DNA of 20,702 bases, taken from assembly GCA_040758525.1 (NCBI GenBank), contig JBFLVQ010000084.1, positions 1-20,702 of the forward strand. Direction: 5' to 3'. The number at the start of each line of letters is the position of its first letter. Within the stretch, counting starts at the first letter, position 1. Shown here one piece after another: positions 1-6,377 of the stretch. The notes beneath the pieces are model-generated. The model saw only the letters and a program-made list of their open reading frames with translations, searched no databases and was not told where the DNA came from. This stretch comes from JBFLVQ01 sp040758525. GTDB lineage: Bacteria > Acidobacteriota > Blastocatellia > Chloracidobacteriales > JADJPF01. A program made the translations under genes and the position numbers.

Positions 1-145
1 TCGTTTGTACTGTAGTGTAAGCAGGCCGCTTCTTTTCAGGTAGATGCTCTTGGATCTCTTTTACTGAACCATTACCCAGTTCCCATAGTGAGTCCATTAT
101 TTCTAGTTCCAGTTTTGTTAGCTTAACATTCTTCTCCCTGACCAA
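1..145 (-). CDS. BlaI/MecI-family transcriptional repressor, N-terminal part (runs off window start)
   Basis: I read this gene directly from the minus strand; 48 codons are visible before the window edge. The start is TTG at 145-143, with AGGAG (plus-strand CTCCT 152-156) six bases upstream and no better start in frame. The product has LTKLELEIMDSLWELG near its beginning and ends in EKKRPAYTTVQT, the winged-helix DNA-binding half typical of BlaI/MecI/CopY penicillinase-type repressors (usually about 120-130 aa). These dimeric repressors bind palindromic operators and are normally inactivated by cleavage when a membrane BlaR1/MecR1-type zinc protease senses a signal. A partner would be expected beyond the window edge but cannot be seen. 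The upstream promoter contains a matching palindrome, so autorepression is likely. The family call is secure; the regulated genes are unknown. Confidence 0.85.
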   Translation of the reverse strand, partial: MVREKNVKLTKLELEIMDSLWELGNGSVKEIQEHLPEKKRPAYTTVQT

Positions 146-184
146 TTGGTACTCCTAATATTTAGTCTCCTACAAACAACGTTG

Positions 185-213
185 AATTTACTACAATCGT
201 AGTTAACTGTCAA
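185..213 (-). promoter_or_regulatory. Promoter of the blaI-like gene
   Basis: On the minus strand a perfect -35 TTGACA (213-208) is followed by a 17-base spacer (207-191) and TAAATT (190-185) as a -10 matching the consensus at four of six positions. The predicted transcript would begin near 178, leaving a leader of roughly 30 bases before the TTG start at 145. Confidence 0.6.
190..203. promoter_or_regulatory. Putative BlaI-type operator
   Basis: ACTACAATCGTAGT is an inverted repeat with arms ACTAC/GTAGT and a four-base centre. It resembles the dyads bound by BlaI-type repressors (TACA-nn-TGTA-like cores). It sits inside the -35/-10 spacer of the promoter of the repressor gene itself, where a bound dimer would block RNA polymerase. 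Sequence and placement are seen; binding is inferred. Confidence 0.6.
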
Positions 214-381
214 GGAGCAAGAGAAGATTTTCTGCCAGAGTTATAAAATGGAGGCACTATCGAAGCTATCGCGCCCGCTCTCATACCCTCAACGAATTTA
301 CGCTCGGGCGCCTGGTCGGTAGGAAAGCTTAAGCTCGTGCTTGATGCAGAAGGCACACCGGCCATCACCCGAGCCGAGTGA

Positions 382-1140
382 TCAGCGCTCGCGGAGCGGC
401 TTACAGAAAGGCGCATTCGCCAGAGTCTCAAGCTGCTTCCTATCCAGCCGATAGCTCTCCGGCGTCTCGTTCATCAGGTTCTTTTCCCGCTGTGCTTTGT
501 TGTGCGGTTCTCCGGCTGCGTGTACGATCTCGTGCGCCAGGATCAGTCGATAGTCCGCAAGATAGAAGCTTGGCGCGTTCAAATTGATCAGCACGATAGG
601 ACGATCTGCCGGATTTTTCCAGGAAGGATCCCCGAGCGCTTCACCCTTCACGAAGAAACCTTTGCTCCTCCGCTCGGCGCGATCCAACTCCTCCGCAGTA
701 TAATCGAACTCGCAGAGGACGACACGCAGCCGCGTGCCTTCCTCACCGGCGATACGCGCGTCGGCCAACTTTCCGAGGGTGTTCGCGTCCTCGACATATT
801 TCATATACTGCTCGAGCTCTTCCTTGGTGAGCTCACGGCCCGGCGGCGGACGCTTTCGCGGCACGCGAACCTGGGACTCGGAGTCTAGGCTACGCTCGTC
901 GAAGCCCTTCGCGAGCGGCGGTTGCATGTCTAGGCGGACGTTGTACAGCTCGAAGATCGCCTCAGTCGCCCGGAACATTGTAGGCATGGTGATAATGTTC
1001 CGATATCGCGCCAGTGCGTTCTTGCCGGAGACGAACACCGCAATGCGGCATGGCGTCGGCGAAGGAAGTCTGGGCAGGTTTCTGTACCGCTTCGGCTGTG
1101 CACCGCGAACGACCTCGGTCGGTAGCTTGTCGGGCAGCAT
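382..1140 (-). CDS. Small metzincin-like zinc metalloprotease
   Basis: This 252-aa protein carries HEIVHAAGEPH (H203, E204, H207, G210, H213), an exact HExxHxxGxxH metzincin zinc-binding motif. NLMNE (residues 221-225) follows nine residues after H213 and could supply the Met-turn. The three histidines would bind zinc and E204 would be the general base for peptide hydrolysis. No signal peptide or membrane segment is obvious, and the N-terminal 50 residues are basic and proline-rich. The start has AGAGGAG about six bases upstream. It is the last of three minus-strand genes, 15 bp after the 441-aa gene, and shares their high GC. I cannot assign a named family; the archaemetzincin-like small proteases share the motif but I see no further signature. 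The enzyme class is likely; substrate and location are unknown. Confidence 0.65.
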   Translation of the reverse strand: MLPDKLPTEVVRGAQPKRYRNLPRLPSPTPCRIAVFVSGKNALARYRNIITMPTMFRATEAIFELYNVRLDMQPPLAKGFDERSLDSESQVRVPRKRPPPGRELTKEELEQYMKYVEDANTLGKLADARIAGEEGTRLRVVLCEFDYTAEELDRAERRSKGFFVKGEALGDPSWKNPADRPIVLINLNAPSFYLADYRLILAHEIVHAAGEPHNKAQREKNLMNETPESYRLDRKQLETLANAPFCKPLRER

Positions 1141-1155
1141 GGCGGGCTCCTCTTT

Positions 1156-2481
1156 TTATTTTTTTACCGGTACGCTCAATCGGTAGGGAAACTCCTTCGA
1201 CAGGCGATGGAATCCCAGAAAGTTCGCATAAAAATCGGCGATGGGCAGGTGATCGGTGTCGACATTCATCAGCGGAAACCGCCGCTTGTTTTTTTTCTCC
1301 AAGTCCGCCGATGTCCCCACGAACGACTGAATACAAGGGATGCCAAAGACAAATGTGGCGATCGCCGCGTAAGTAAATAAGTGCTGGCTGATCAATACTT
1401 TCACCAGCAAGGCCAGGGACTGCCGCTTTTTTATGGTCCGCCCCGTCACCCGATCGACCTCGGTCTCGTTGTTGGGCCCGAGGCGTTTCTCCCCTATGGC
1501 CAGCGTCTTGTCGTTGATGTCGTACTTATAGGCGAGCGTCACTTTGTCCGGGCGGGGCGTGCCTTTCGGAGCGAGGAGCGATGGGTGCGCGCGCTTGAAC
1601 GCCTTCATCTCCTGGCTGGCCAAAATATCCTGGACGAGTAGGCGAATGATCTTCGCGCCTTGACAGCCCCAAACCCACATGAACCCGCGCGGATGAAACA
1701 CCTCAGCACAGAGGCGGATGGACGACCGTGTCTGGATCTTGTCAGCGAGCCTTTTGTCCTCGTTCTTCTCGTAGGCAACGCTGGAGAACCAGCGATAAGC
1801 GTCGAAGAACGACGCTCCGTGGCGCTCGACGGAGGTGAAGAAGTCCTTGAGACCACGCGCGTCGATATCGCCCGGATCCCGGTCCAATGAATCGCTGTAG
1901 TTGACGTTGAAGATCTCGGCGGCGCTGGTGATGATCACCGTCGAGCCTTGATAAGAGTTCCCCAGGATCGGACCGTAGACGTTCGCATGGCTGAAGATGC
2001 TCAGCTCAAGCACGCTCTTCTTCTTCAGCGTGGAGACATAGTCATAGATGTCCAAGATGGACATGACTGGTGGGGCTTCTCGTCGCTTAAGCGAGAAATT
2101 GTGGCCGCCAGCCTGCGGCTTCGTGAAATCGTCTCCGCTCAACGGCCCGAAGGGGGTCCTCTTGATATTTTGCCAAAAACTCTTCTTACCCTTGCTGTCC
2201 TTGGCGCCCTTGCGCTCGACGACGCTCCGATCCAGTCCCAAATATTCCTTCAACGTCATCGACGGAGGGACGGGAATACTCACCGCAACGACACCATACG
2301 CGACACTGAGAAAGTGAAAAACGAGCGTCCACTCCCGATTCGGATAAGTATCTAGATACCACCCGATACGATTCATGGCCCGCTCGTCGTATTCGTGCAG
2401 GTTCTTCTTTGGGTTCGCGTAATTGGCTCCACCAACCACAACAATATTGACCGTGGTCGGCTCGTTTTGCTTGGGGTTCAT
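1156..2481 (-). CDS. Hypothetical protein with possible clan-CD-like His/Cys pair
   Basis: I do not recognise this 441-aa protein as a named family. It opens with a strand-like NIVVVGGANYANP (12-24). Two hydrophobic strands end in candidate catalytic residues: VLELSIFSHAN with H165, and GFMWVWGCQGA with C273. A hydrophobic strand ending in H-G/A and a later one ending in [GA]-C is the arrangement of clan CD cysteine peptidases (caspases, gingipains, CHAT), so a protease-like fold is possible. Near the C-terminus there is a hydrophobic stretch (about 355-384) followed by FVGTSADLE. No signal peptide is visible. It starts 7 bp after the stop of the 907-aa gene and has no clear Shine-Dalgarno of its own, which suggests translational coupling. 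The function is inference only. Confidence 0.6.
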   Translation of the reverse strand: MNPKQNEPTTVNIVVVGGANYANPKKNLHEYDERAMNRIGWYLDTYPNREWTLVFHFLSVAYGVVAVSIPVPPSMTLKEYLGLDRSVVERKGAKDSKGKKSFWQNIKRTPFGPLSGDDFTKPQAGGHNFSLKRREAPPVMSILDIYDYVSTLKKKSVLELSIFSHANVYGPILGNSYQGSTVIITSAAEIFNVNYSDSLDRDPGDIDARGLKDFFTSVERHGASFFDAYRWFSSVAYEKNEDKRLADKIQTRSSIRLCAEVFHPRGFMWVWGCQGAKIIRLLVQDILASQEMKAFKRAHPSLLAPKGTPRPDKVTLAYKYDINDKTLAIGEKRLGPNNETEVDRVTGRTIKKRQSLALLVKVLISQHLFTYAAIATFVFGIPCIQSFVGTSADLEKKNKRRFPLMNVDTDHLPIADFYANFLGFHRLSKEFPYRLSVPVKK

Positions 2482-2488
2482 GTTTATG

Positions 2489-5212
2489 CTAGAGGTGCTT
2501 GGTCACGTCGTACTCGATCGCGACCAGTTGATCTGTGGGCAATACTTCGACCCACTGCGAGAATACCTTGGCAGGATCGGAGTTGAGCTCGAAGCCCCCC
2601 GCCAGCGGATCGAAGCCGCGCTCGAACACCGTCTCCGTGGGGACGATATTCTTCTTCGGATCGGTCACGCTCTTCTTTGGCGTGGTAATCTCTTTATAGT
2701 TCTTCACGATCTCCAGGCCTAGATAGATGATCGCGTCGCGGAGCGTGGGTTTGTCGCCGACCGTGTAACCAGCATCCTTCAGCCCCTTGACGATCGCGTT
2801 GAGCTCAGCGGGCGGAGCAGCGTAGAGGCCATCCAAGCCTTCTTTTCCTGCCTTGTCCGCGAGAGAGAGCCAGTTGAGCGCGGCGACCTCTCGTCCCGGA
2901 CGAATGGGGATTACCGCCTTCACCCACGGTGAGTTGAGGAAGACGTTACGCAGCCGGTCGCCGTCTAGCTGGAGCAGCCAGCCAAGAGAGCTACCCAGCG
3001 TGGCGGGATCGGACTCTTCGGTGATGAGATAGTTGTCTCTTCGGCCCGAAGCCTTAAAACCATCCCAGCCAACGAGCTGCTGCTCGGGAATTCTCTCTGG
3101 AGAATTGGCCGTCTGCCGTAGCACGTCGTCGTGCGTCCGCGTCCTCCACCAGTCGGGTGCGACGAAGTAGAGCATTTTGTCGACGTCGAAGATGGCGCGG
3201 ATCAGCTCGGAGGTGACATGCTCGTCTTGCTTCTGCTCCTCTCCCACCGCCAAGAGCTGGCTGATCAACCGGCGATAGACGGCGGTGCGCTCCTCATCAC
3301 GCAGATCTTCGAAACGGCGTTTCCTGATCTGGCTCGCCAGCTTGATCCGCTCGCGTGCTGCGTCCAAGAACGCTTGCCGGGTGCGCGCAGAGATCTCCGC
3401 ATCGTACTTTGCCAATGACTGCGTATAGGCCGCTTGCAGTGCTTTGTTTTGTTCTTCGTTCGGCTTCCAGATGGTGCTGACCTCGAGCTCCACGAACGGC
3501 TGATCCTTGAAGTTCACCTGGTGCATGATCAGCTCTATGGTGGTATCGGCGACTTTCTTGATCTCCACCTCGACCGTTCCCGAGTGCGAGGTGCGCGCGG
3601 AGAACTGATCGCTCAGCGTGTAGCCGGGCTTCGGAGGCTGGAGCGTATAAGTCTTTTTATAGAAGATGCGGTCGTTGTAGCCGATGTTGTGGATCCCGCC
3701 TATGTGCTCCTGGTCGTCTCCGTCGATGTAGAGCACGTCCGTCTCACCCTCTCCTTCGGCGTCCGGATCGTTCATGTATGGGAACTGAATGTTGACGCGC
3801 TCGACAATATCCTCAAGCCGCGGCGGCGGATCGGGGGCGCGCAGCCCCGCGAGATCCGGCGGCTCGGCGATGTGCAGGAGCTTCGCGACGCCGAGGTCTC
3901 GCCCCGGATCATCGACGAAGACCTGCCAACAGAGCTGCGTCCCCAAGTCCTGCACTTGCACGCCCACCAGCCGGAGCTTTCTGCGAAGCTCGTAGTTGAT
4001 GATCGCCTTGGTGTTGTTTTGCAGGACGTATCTTCGCTCGGTGCTCTCCGTCCTCTCCACCACGGTGCGTAGCGTGGACCTGAAGCTATTTCGGATCTCG
4101 GCAGAGAGGCGCGATGACTGTTCGCGCATCTGCTTGTGGGCGGTCTCGCGCGCGCTGACGCGCGAGTTGCTCAACGACAAATCCGCGTGCGCTTCAGCAT
4201 CGACAGTGCCATTGTGATAACCCACGCTCGCGCCGAAGCCAAGTTGCATGTCGCTGCGGTTCTCTTCGCGCACCGCCGTCGACAGCTCGTCCTGCTCGGT
4301 GAGCGCGGTTTCGGTCTTGGTAGTGGTGTCCGAGAGCTGCTCGATGATGCGTTCGGTGGTGGTCCGCAGCGAGCGTTGCTCCACTAGCTCCAACGTGGAC
4401 TGCGGCGCGATCCACACGTGCTCCACCGCCGGTCCGAGGAAAGTATCAAGCTCGAAGAAATATTGGCGGAACAAATGGACCACGCCAATGGGAGAGAGCA
4501 CCGCTTGGAGGTTGTTCGCTCCGAACGTCTCCAGCGGATCCACGGTGGACAAGAGATCCACGTACGGATTCGCCACTTTGCGGAAGAAGAGCGCTTCGAG
4601 CACGCTTGGCTTGTTGAGCGAGAGCCAATACAAATAAGCGGAGATGGCGACTTCGCGATCCAAGAGTGCCTTCAGAACGACCGAGGTCTCATCCTCGTCT
4701 CCCACGACCTTTGGAAACGCATCAATGTACGCGTTGAGATCCGGATCGTCGGGATGTGAGGAGGGCACCGCTCTCGACTCGAGCTTCGGCCAAGCATACT
4801 CCTGGATGAACACAAGCTGCTTCTCAAGGTCGGCCTTGGCGAAGATCGTCTTCCAGTCGGCGTCGGTGGGCACCTTGTCTGCGCTCAACTTCTTCAAGGT
4901 GAGCCGCGCGTTGAGCGAGTCGATCTCCGCTGCGACGCGCGGCACAACGTGTGTGTTGATGACGTCGGGGACGCTGAGACCGGTGACCGTAGCCTCTAGG
5001 TAGTCGTCATCGTTCTCTTTGACCTCGACACCGACATTCGCGGGGACGCGGGCGAGCGCGCGATCGGTCAGCGAGCGAAATACGGTGTCCTGCTCGCGGT
5101 TCATGCGATCTATGGTCAGCTTCGATTTCCAGCCCAAGAGCGGCTGATACACACCGAGAATCTCGCTCGCGTACGGAAGAATTCCTACATACTTAGTGAA
5201 ATCGATCTTCAT
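2489..5212 (-). CDS. Large protein of unknown family (907 aa), first gene of the GC-rich operon
   Basis: I do not recognise a named family. The frame is open from a GTG at 5266, but I chose ATG at 5212 because GGGAGG and GAGGGG lie just upstream; this gives 907 aa. Visible parts are an acidic N-terminal region (to about 200), a predominantly helical Ser/Thr/Glu/Arg-rich middle (about 265-400), then a distinctive stretch with RRYVLQN, NYELRRK and LCWQVFVDDPG (about 393-437), acidic linkers near 480-505, a beta-rich part (about 520-585), and a charged helical segment (about 585-665). There is no signal peptide, membrane segment or ATP-binding motif. Length and mixed coiled and beta regions fit a structural, scaffold or toxin-like role better than a small enzyme, but this is a guess. 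It is followed after 7 bp by the 441-aa gene. Codon use is clearly GC-richer than the genes from 6378 onward. Confidence 0.6.
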   Translation of the reverse strand: MKIDFTKYVGILPYASEILGVYQPLLGWKSKLTIDRMNREQDTVFRSLTDRALARVPANVGVEVKENDDDYLEATVTGLSVPDVINTHVVPRVAAEIDSLNARLTLKKLSADKVPTDADWKTIFAKADLEKQLVFIQEYAWPKLESRAVPSSHPDDPDLNAYIDAFPKVVGDEDETSVVLKALLDREVAISAYLYWLSLNKPSVLEALFFRKVANPYVDLLSTVDPLETFGANNLQAVLSPIGVVHLFRQYFFELDTFLGPAVEHVWIAPQSTLELVEQRSLRTTTERIIEQLSDTTTKTETALTEQDELSTAVREENRSDMQLGFGASVGYHNGTVDAEAHADLSLSNSRVSARETAHKQMREQSSRLSAEIRNSFRSTLRTVVERTESTERRYVLQNNTKAIINYELRRKLRLVGVQVQDLGTQLCWQVFVDDPGRDLGVAKLLHIAEPPDLAGLRAPDPPPRLEDIVERVNIQFPYMNDPDAEGEGETDVLYIDGDDQEHIGGIHNIGYNDRIFYKKTYTLQPPKPGYTLSDQFSARTSHSGTVEVEIKKVADTTIELIMHQVNFKDQPFVELEVSTIWKPNEEQNKALQAAYTQSLAKYDAEISARTRQAFLDAARERIKLASQIRKRRFEDLRDEERTAVYRRLISQLLAVGEEQKQDEHVTSELIRAIFDVDKMLYFVAPDWWRTRTHDDVLRQTANSPERIPEQQLVGWDGFKASGRRDNYLITEESDPATLGSSLGWLLQLDGDRLRNVFLNSPWVKAVIPIRPGREVAALNWLSLADKAGKEGLDGLYAAPPAELNAIVKGLKDAGYTVGDKPTLRDAIIYLGLEIVKNYKEITTPKKSVTDPKKNIVPTETVFERGFDPLAGGFELNSDPAKVFSQWVEVLPTDQLVAIEYDVTKHL

Positions 5213-5274
5213 GGTCCCCTCACCTCCCGCCTCAAAAAGGGTATAGGAATTTTTTGACACTCCCACAGCTAAAG

Positions 5275-5312
5275 ATTACTGCTGGCGAAGCCACATAATC
5301 GCCAGCAGTAAT
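5275..5312. repeat. Perfect 14-bp inverted repeat at the edge of the GC-rich operon
   Basis: The left arm 5275-5288 (ATTACTGCTGGCGA) and the right arm 5299-5312 are exact reverse complements around a 10-base loop. It lies 63 bp upstream of the 907-aa gene start, where composition switches from GC-rich to AT-rich. No T-run follows on either strand, so it is not a simple intrinsic terminator. It could be a leader hairpin, a protein-binding dyad or an element end. Confidence 0.6.
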
Positions 5313-5447
5313 TACAAACCCAGATCAGGAAAAGTAACAGCCACCTCACTTCTTCTAATGTCAAGCGCATCTACACCACTTATGCTACAAGATGAAATCA
5401 CTCCTTTATCATTGCGCGAAGTATCCATCCTTAAGCGGTCTGCACAA

Positions 5448-5469
5448 AATCCATTTTTAATCCATTTTT
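5448..5469. repeat. 11-bp tandem duplication
   Basis: AATCCATTTTT occurs twice head to tail (5448-5458 and 5459-5469). It is short and AT-rich, and may be simple slippage. Confidence 0.5.
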
Positions 5470-5503
5470 AGTTACATGGCTATTTTTCTAATAGAATGGC
5501 AGT

Positions 5504-5536
5504 TCTATTTTTCCCCAGCAAAAATAGAGTTTTTTT
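5504..5536 (+). terminator. Terminator-like AT-rich hairpin with T-run, plus strand
   Basis: TCTATTTTT (5504-5512) pairs perfectly with AAAAATAGA (5520-5528) around loop CCCCAGC, and a run of seven T follows on the plus strand (5530-5536). The stem is weak (two G-C pairs). No plus-strand gene lies upstream to be terminated, so it may be left from an earlier arrangement. Confidence 0.35.
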
Positions 5537-5603
5537 CTCATCTTTACAATTCGTATAACTACAATGAGCTTATAACGAAGGTATTTTTACCAACCTATTA
5601 AAA

Positions 5604-5623
5604 CAAGGTTGATCAAGGTTGAT
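5604..5623. repeat. 10-bp tandem duplication
   Basis: CAAGGTTGAT is repeated head to tail at 5604-5613 and 5614-5623. An inverted partner CAACCT lies at 5591-5596, so a small hairpin is also possible. Confidence 0.5.
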
Positions 5624-5726
5624 AATATCTAACTACTCAACCATAACCCATTTCCTAAACAATTGTTGAACTCTATATAAATTAGTTGCCTAACGCATAA
5701 CTACAGTTTACAACATTGTTTTTCTA

Positions 5727-5751
5727 GTATTCACAATACCATTGTTCATAC
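5727..5751. repeat. Interrupted palindrome
   Basis: The order is GTAT, TC, ACAAT, ACC, ATTGT, TC, ATAC. The outer four and inner five base pairs are perfect, and the two TC dinucleotides face each other unpaired. It could be an operator-like dyad or part of a folded RNA; no gene start is close enough to decide. Confidence 0.4.
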
Positions 5752-5779
5752 CTGTCGCTCTTTTCATTGACCCGTACCC

Positions 5780-6226
5780 TATCCTCATGCACACTCTCCT
5801 CAATCTAGTGTTCACTGCTACAACGAACTTCTCTTGTGCCACTGCGAGTGCCCATTCTTACAGTTAGGCATTTTGTCTGGGCAAGTTGCCAAAGGTAACA
5901 AATCCGTGACACCTCATAATCATTTAATTTCCTAGTTCCAAGTAGAAATGTTAAAGCATCCTTTAGCTGCCTGCTATACGCCGGATGGTTTCTAGAAGCA
6001 GTCTTCAATGCACGTGTACTCATTGAAGCTACCATCTTCCCTTTTGGTATGGTGTATCAGCCAGTTTCACCATTTCCGACTAACGACGCTTCTAACACAG
6101 GTTTCTCTCATCAGCATAGGACGCAGGGTTAGGATTTCTTCCCCCTTTACTGGTTGGGACTGGCTTGGAGATTTACCCATTCTCAGCAGGCTTTATACCA
6201 TAGAGATTGTTTCTCTCTAACGCATG
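5780..6226 (-). ncRNA. Structured-RNA-like segment, possible truncated or ORF-less group II intron
   Basis: Read on the minus strand, this stretch is rich in GAAA, GGAAA and AGAAAC runs between short complementary arms, has no coding signature and is less AT-rich than its surroundings. Helices that can be pointed out are an 8-bp hairpin 6003-6010/6021-6028, nested pairing TAGAAA (5943-5948) with TTTCTA (5989-5994) enclosing CATCC (5957-5961) with GGATG (5983-5987), and TAGAGA/TCTCTA near 6201-6218 next to an ATGCG that is one base off the GUGCG-like 5' end of group II introns. The look is of intron domain I. I find no reverse transcriptase gene and no recognisable domain V downstream, so a complete intron is not supported; another large structured RNA is possible. 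Boundaries are approximate. Confidence 0.3.
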
Positions 6227-6264
6227 CTGCTTAACCCTCTTGTTACTGCTCAAACAAGGTTCTT

Positions 6265-6345
6265 TCAAACAACACTTCTACTCATCAAATGACGCACACA
6301 CGTATCAAACAACACTTCTACTCATCAAATGACGCACACACGTAT
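6265..6345. repeat. Perfect 40-bp tandem duplication
   Basis: Unit 1 (6266-6305) and unit 2 (6306-6345) are identical, each beginning CAAACAACACTT and ending CACACACGTAT; the T before each unit is also shared. The copies are contiguous with no spacer, so this is not a CRISPR array. Lack of divergence points to a recent duplication. It lies 33 bp beyond the stop of the minus-strand hydrolase gene. Confidence 0.9.
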
Positions 6346-6377
6346 GTCGGTTTTACTCAATGAATACTTGCAACCTA

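Larger units (their letters stand above)
5313..6377. other. AT-rich region of about 1.06 kb without a convincing protein gene
   Basis: The longest frames here (minus 5805-6035, plus 6008-6220) have no recognisable domain and overlap a stretch that looks like structured RNA. The region contains 11-bp and 10-bp tandem duplications (5448-5469 and 5604-5623), a terminator-like hairpin (5504-5536), an imperfect palindrome (5727-5751), the RNA-like segment (about 5780-6226) and a perfect 40-bp tandem repeat (6265-6345). Such density of repeats with no genes suggests a remnant of mobile or recombined DNA. Confidence 0.5.

Noticed and set aside
246..381. An open plus-strand frame ending in TGA at 379-381, immediately tail-to-tail with the metzincin gene stop, reading like the end of a gene (VGKLKLVLDAEGTPAITRAE).
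   Set aside because: There is no start codon with a ribosome binding site in frame after the preceding stop and no recognisable domain. It could be a 3' remnant cut by an insertion, but length and evidence are too small to call.
3434..4072. A 212-codon plus-strand open frame, with others at 502-888 and 734-1186.
   Set aside because: They lie antisense to the three GC-rich genes, lack domains and ribosome binding sites, and are expected by-products of GC-rich coding DNA.
5805..6035. A 76-codon minus-strand open frame.
   Set aside because: There is no domain and no good ribosome binding site, and it overlaps the stretch with exact complementary arms that look like folded RNA.
6101..6114. Minus-strand CTGATGAGAGAAAC, resembling a hammerhead ribozyme core (CUGAUGA then GAAA).
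   Set aside because: Only one base lies between the two core boxes, leaving no stem II, and flanking arms for stems I and III are not evident.
6265..6345. Possible CRISPR array because of the exact 40-bp repeat.
   Set aside because: The two copies are contiguous with no spacer and no further copies, and there are no cas genes in the window.
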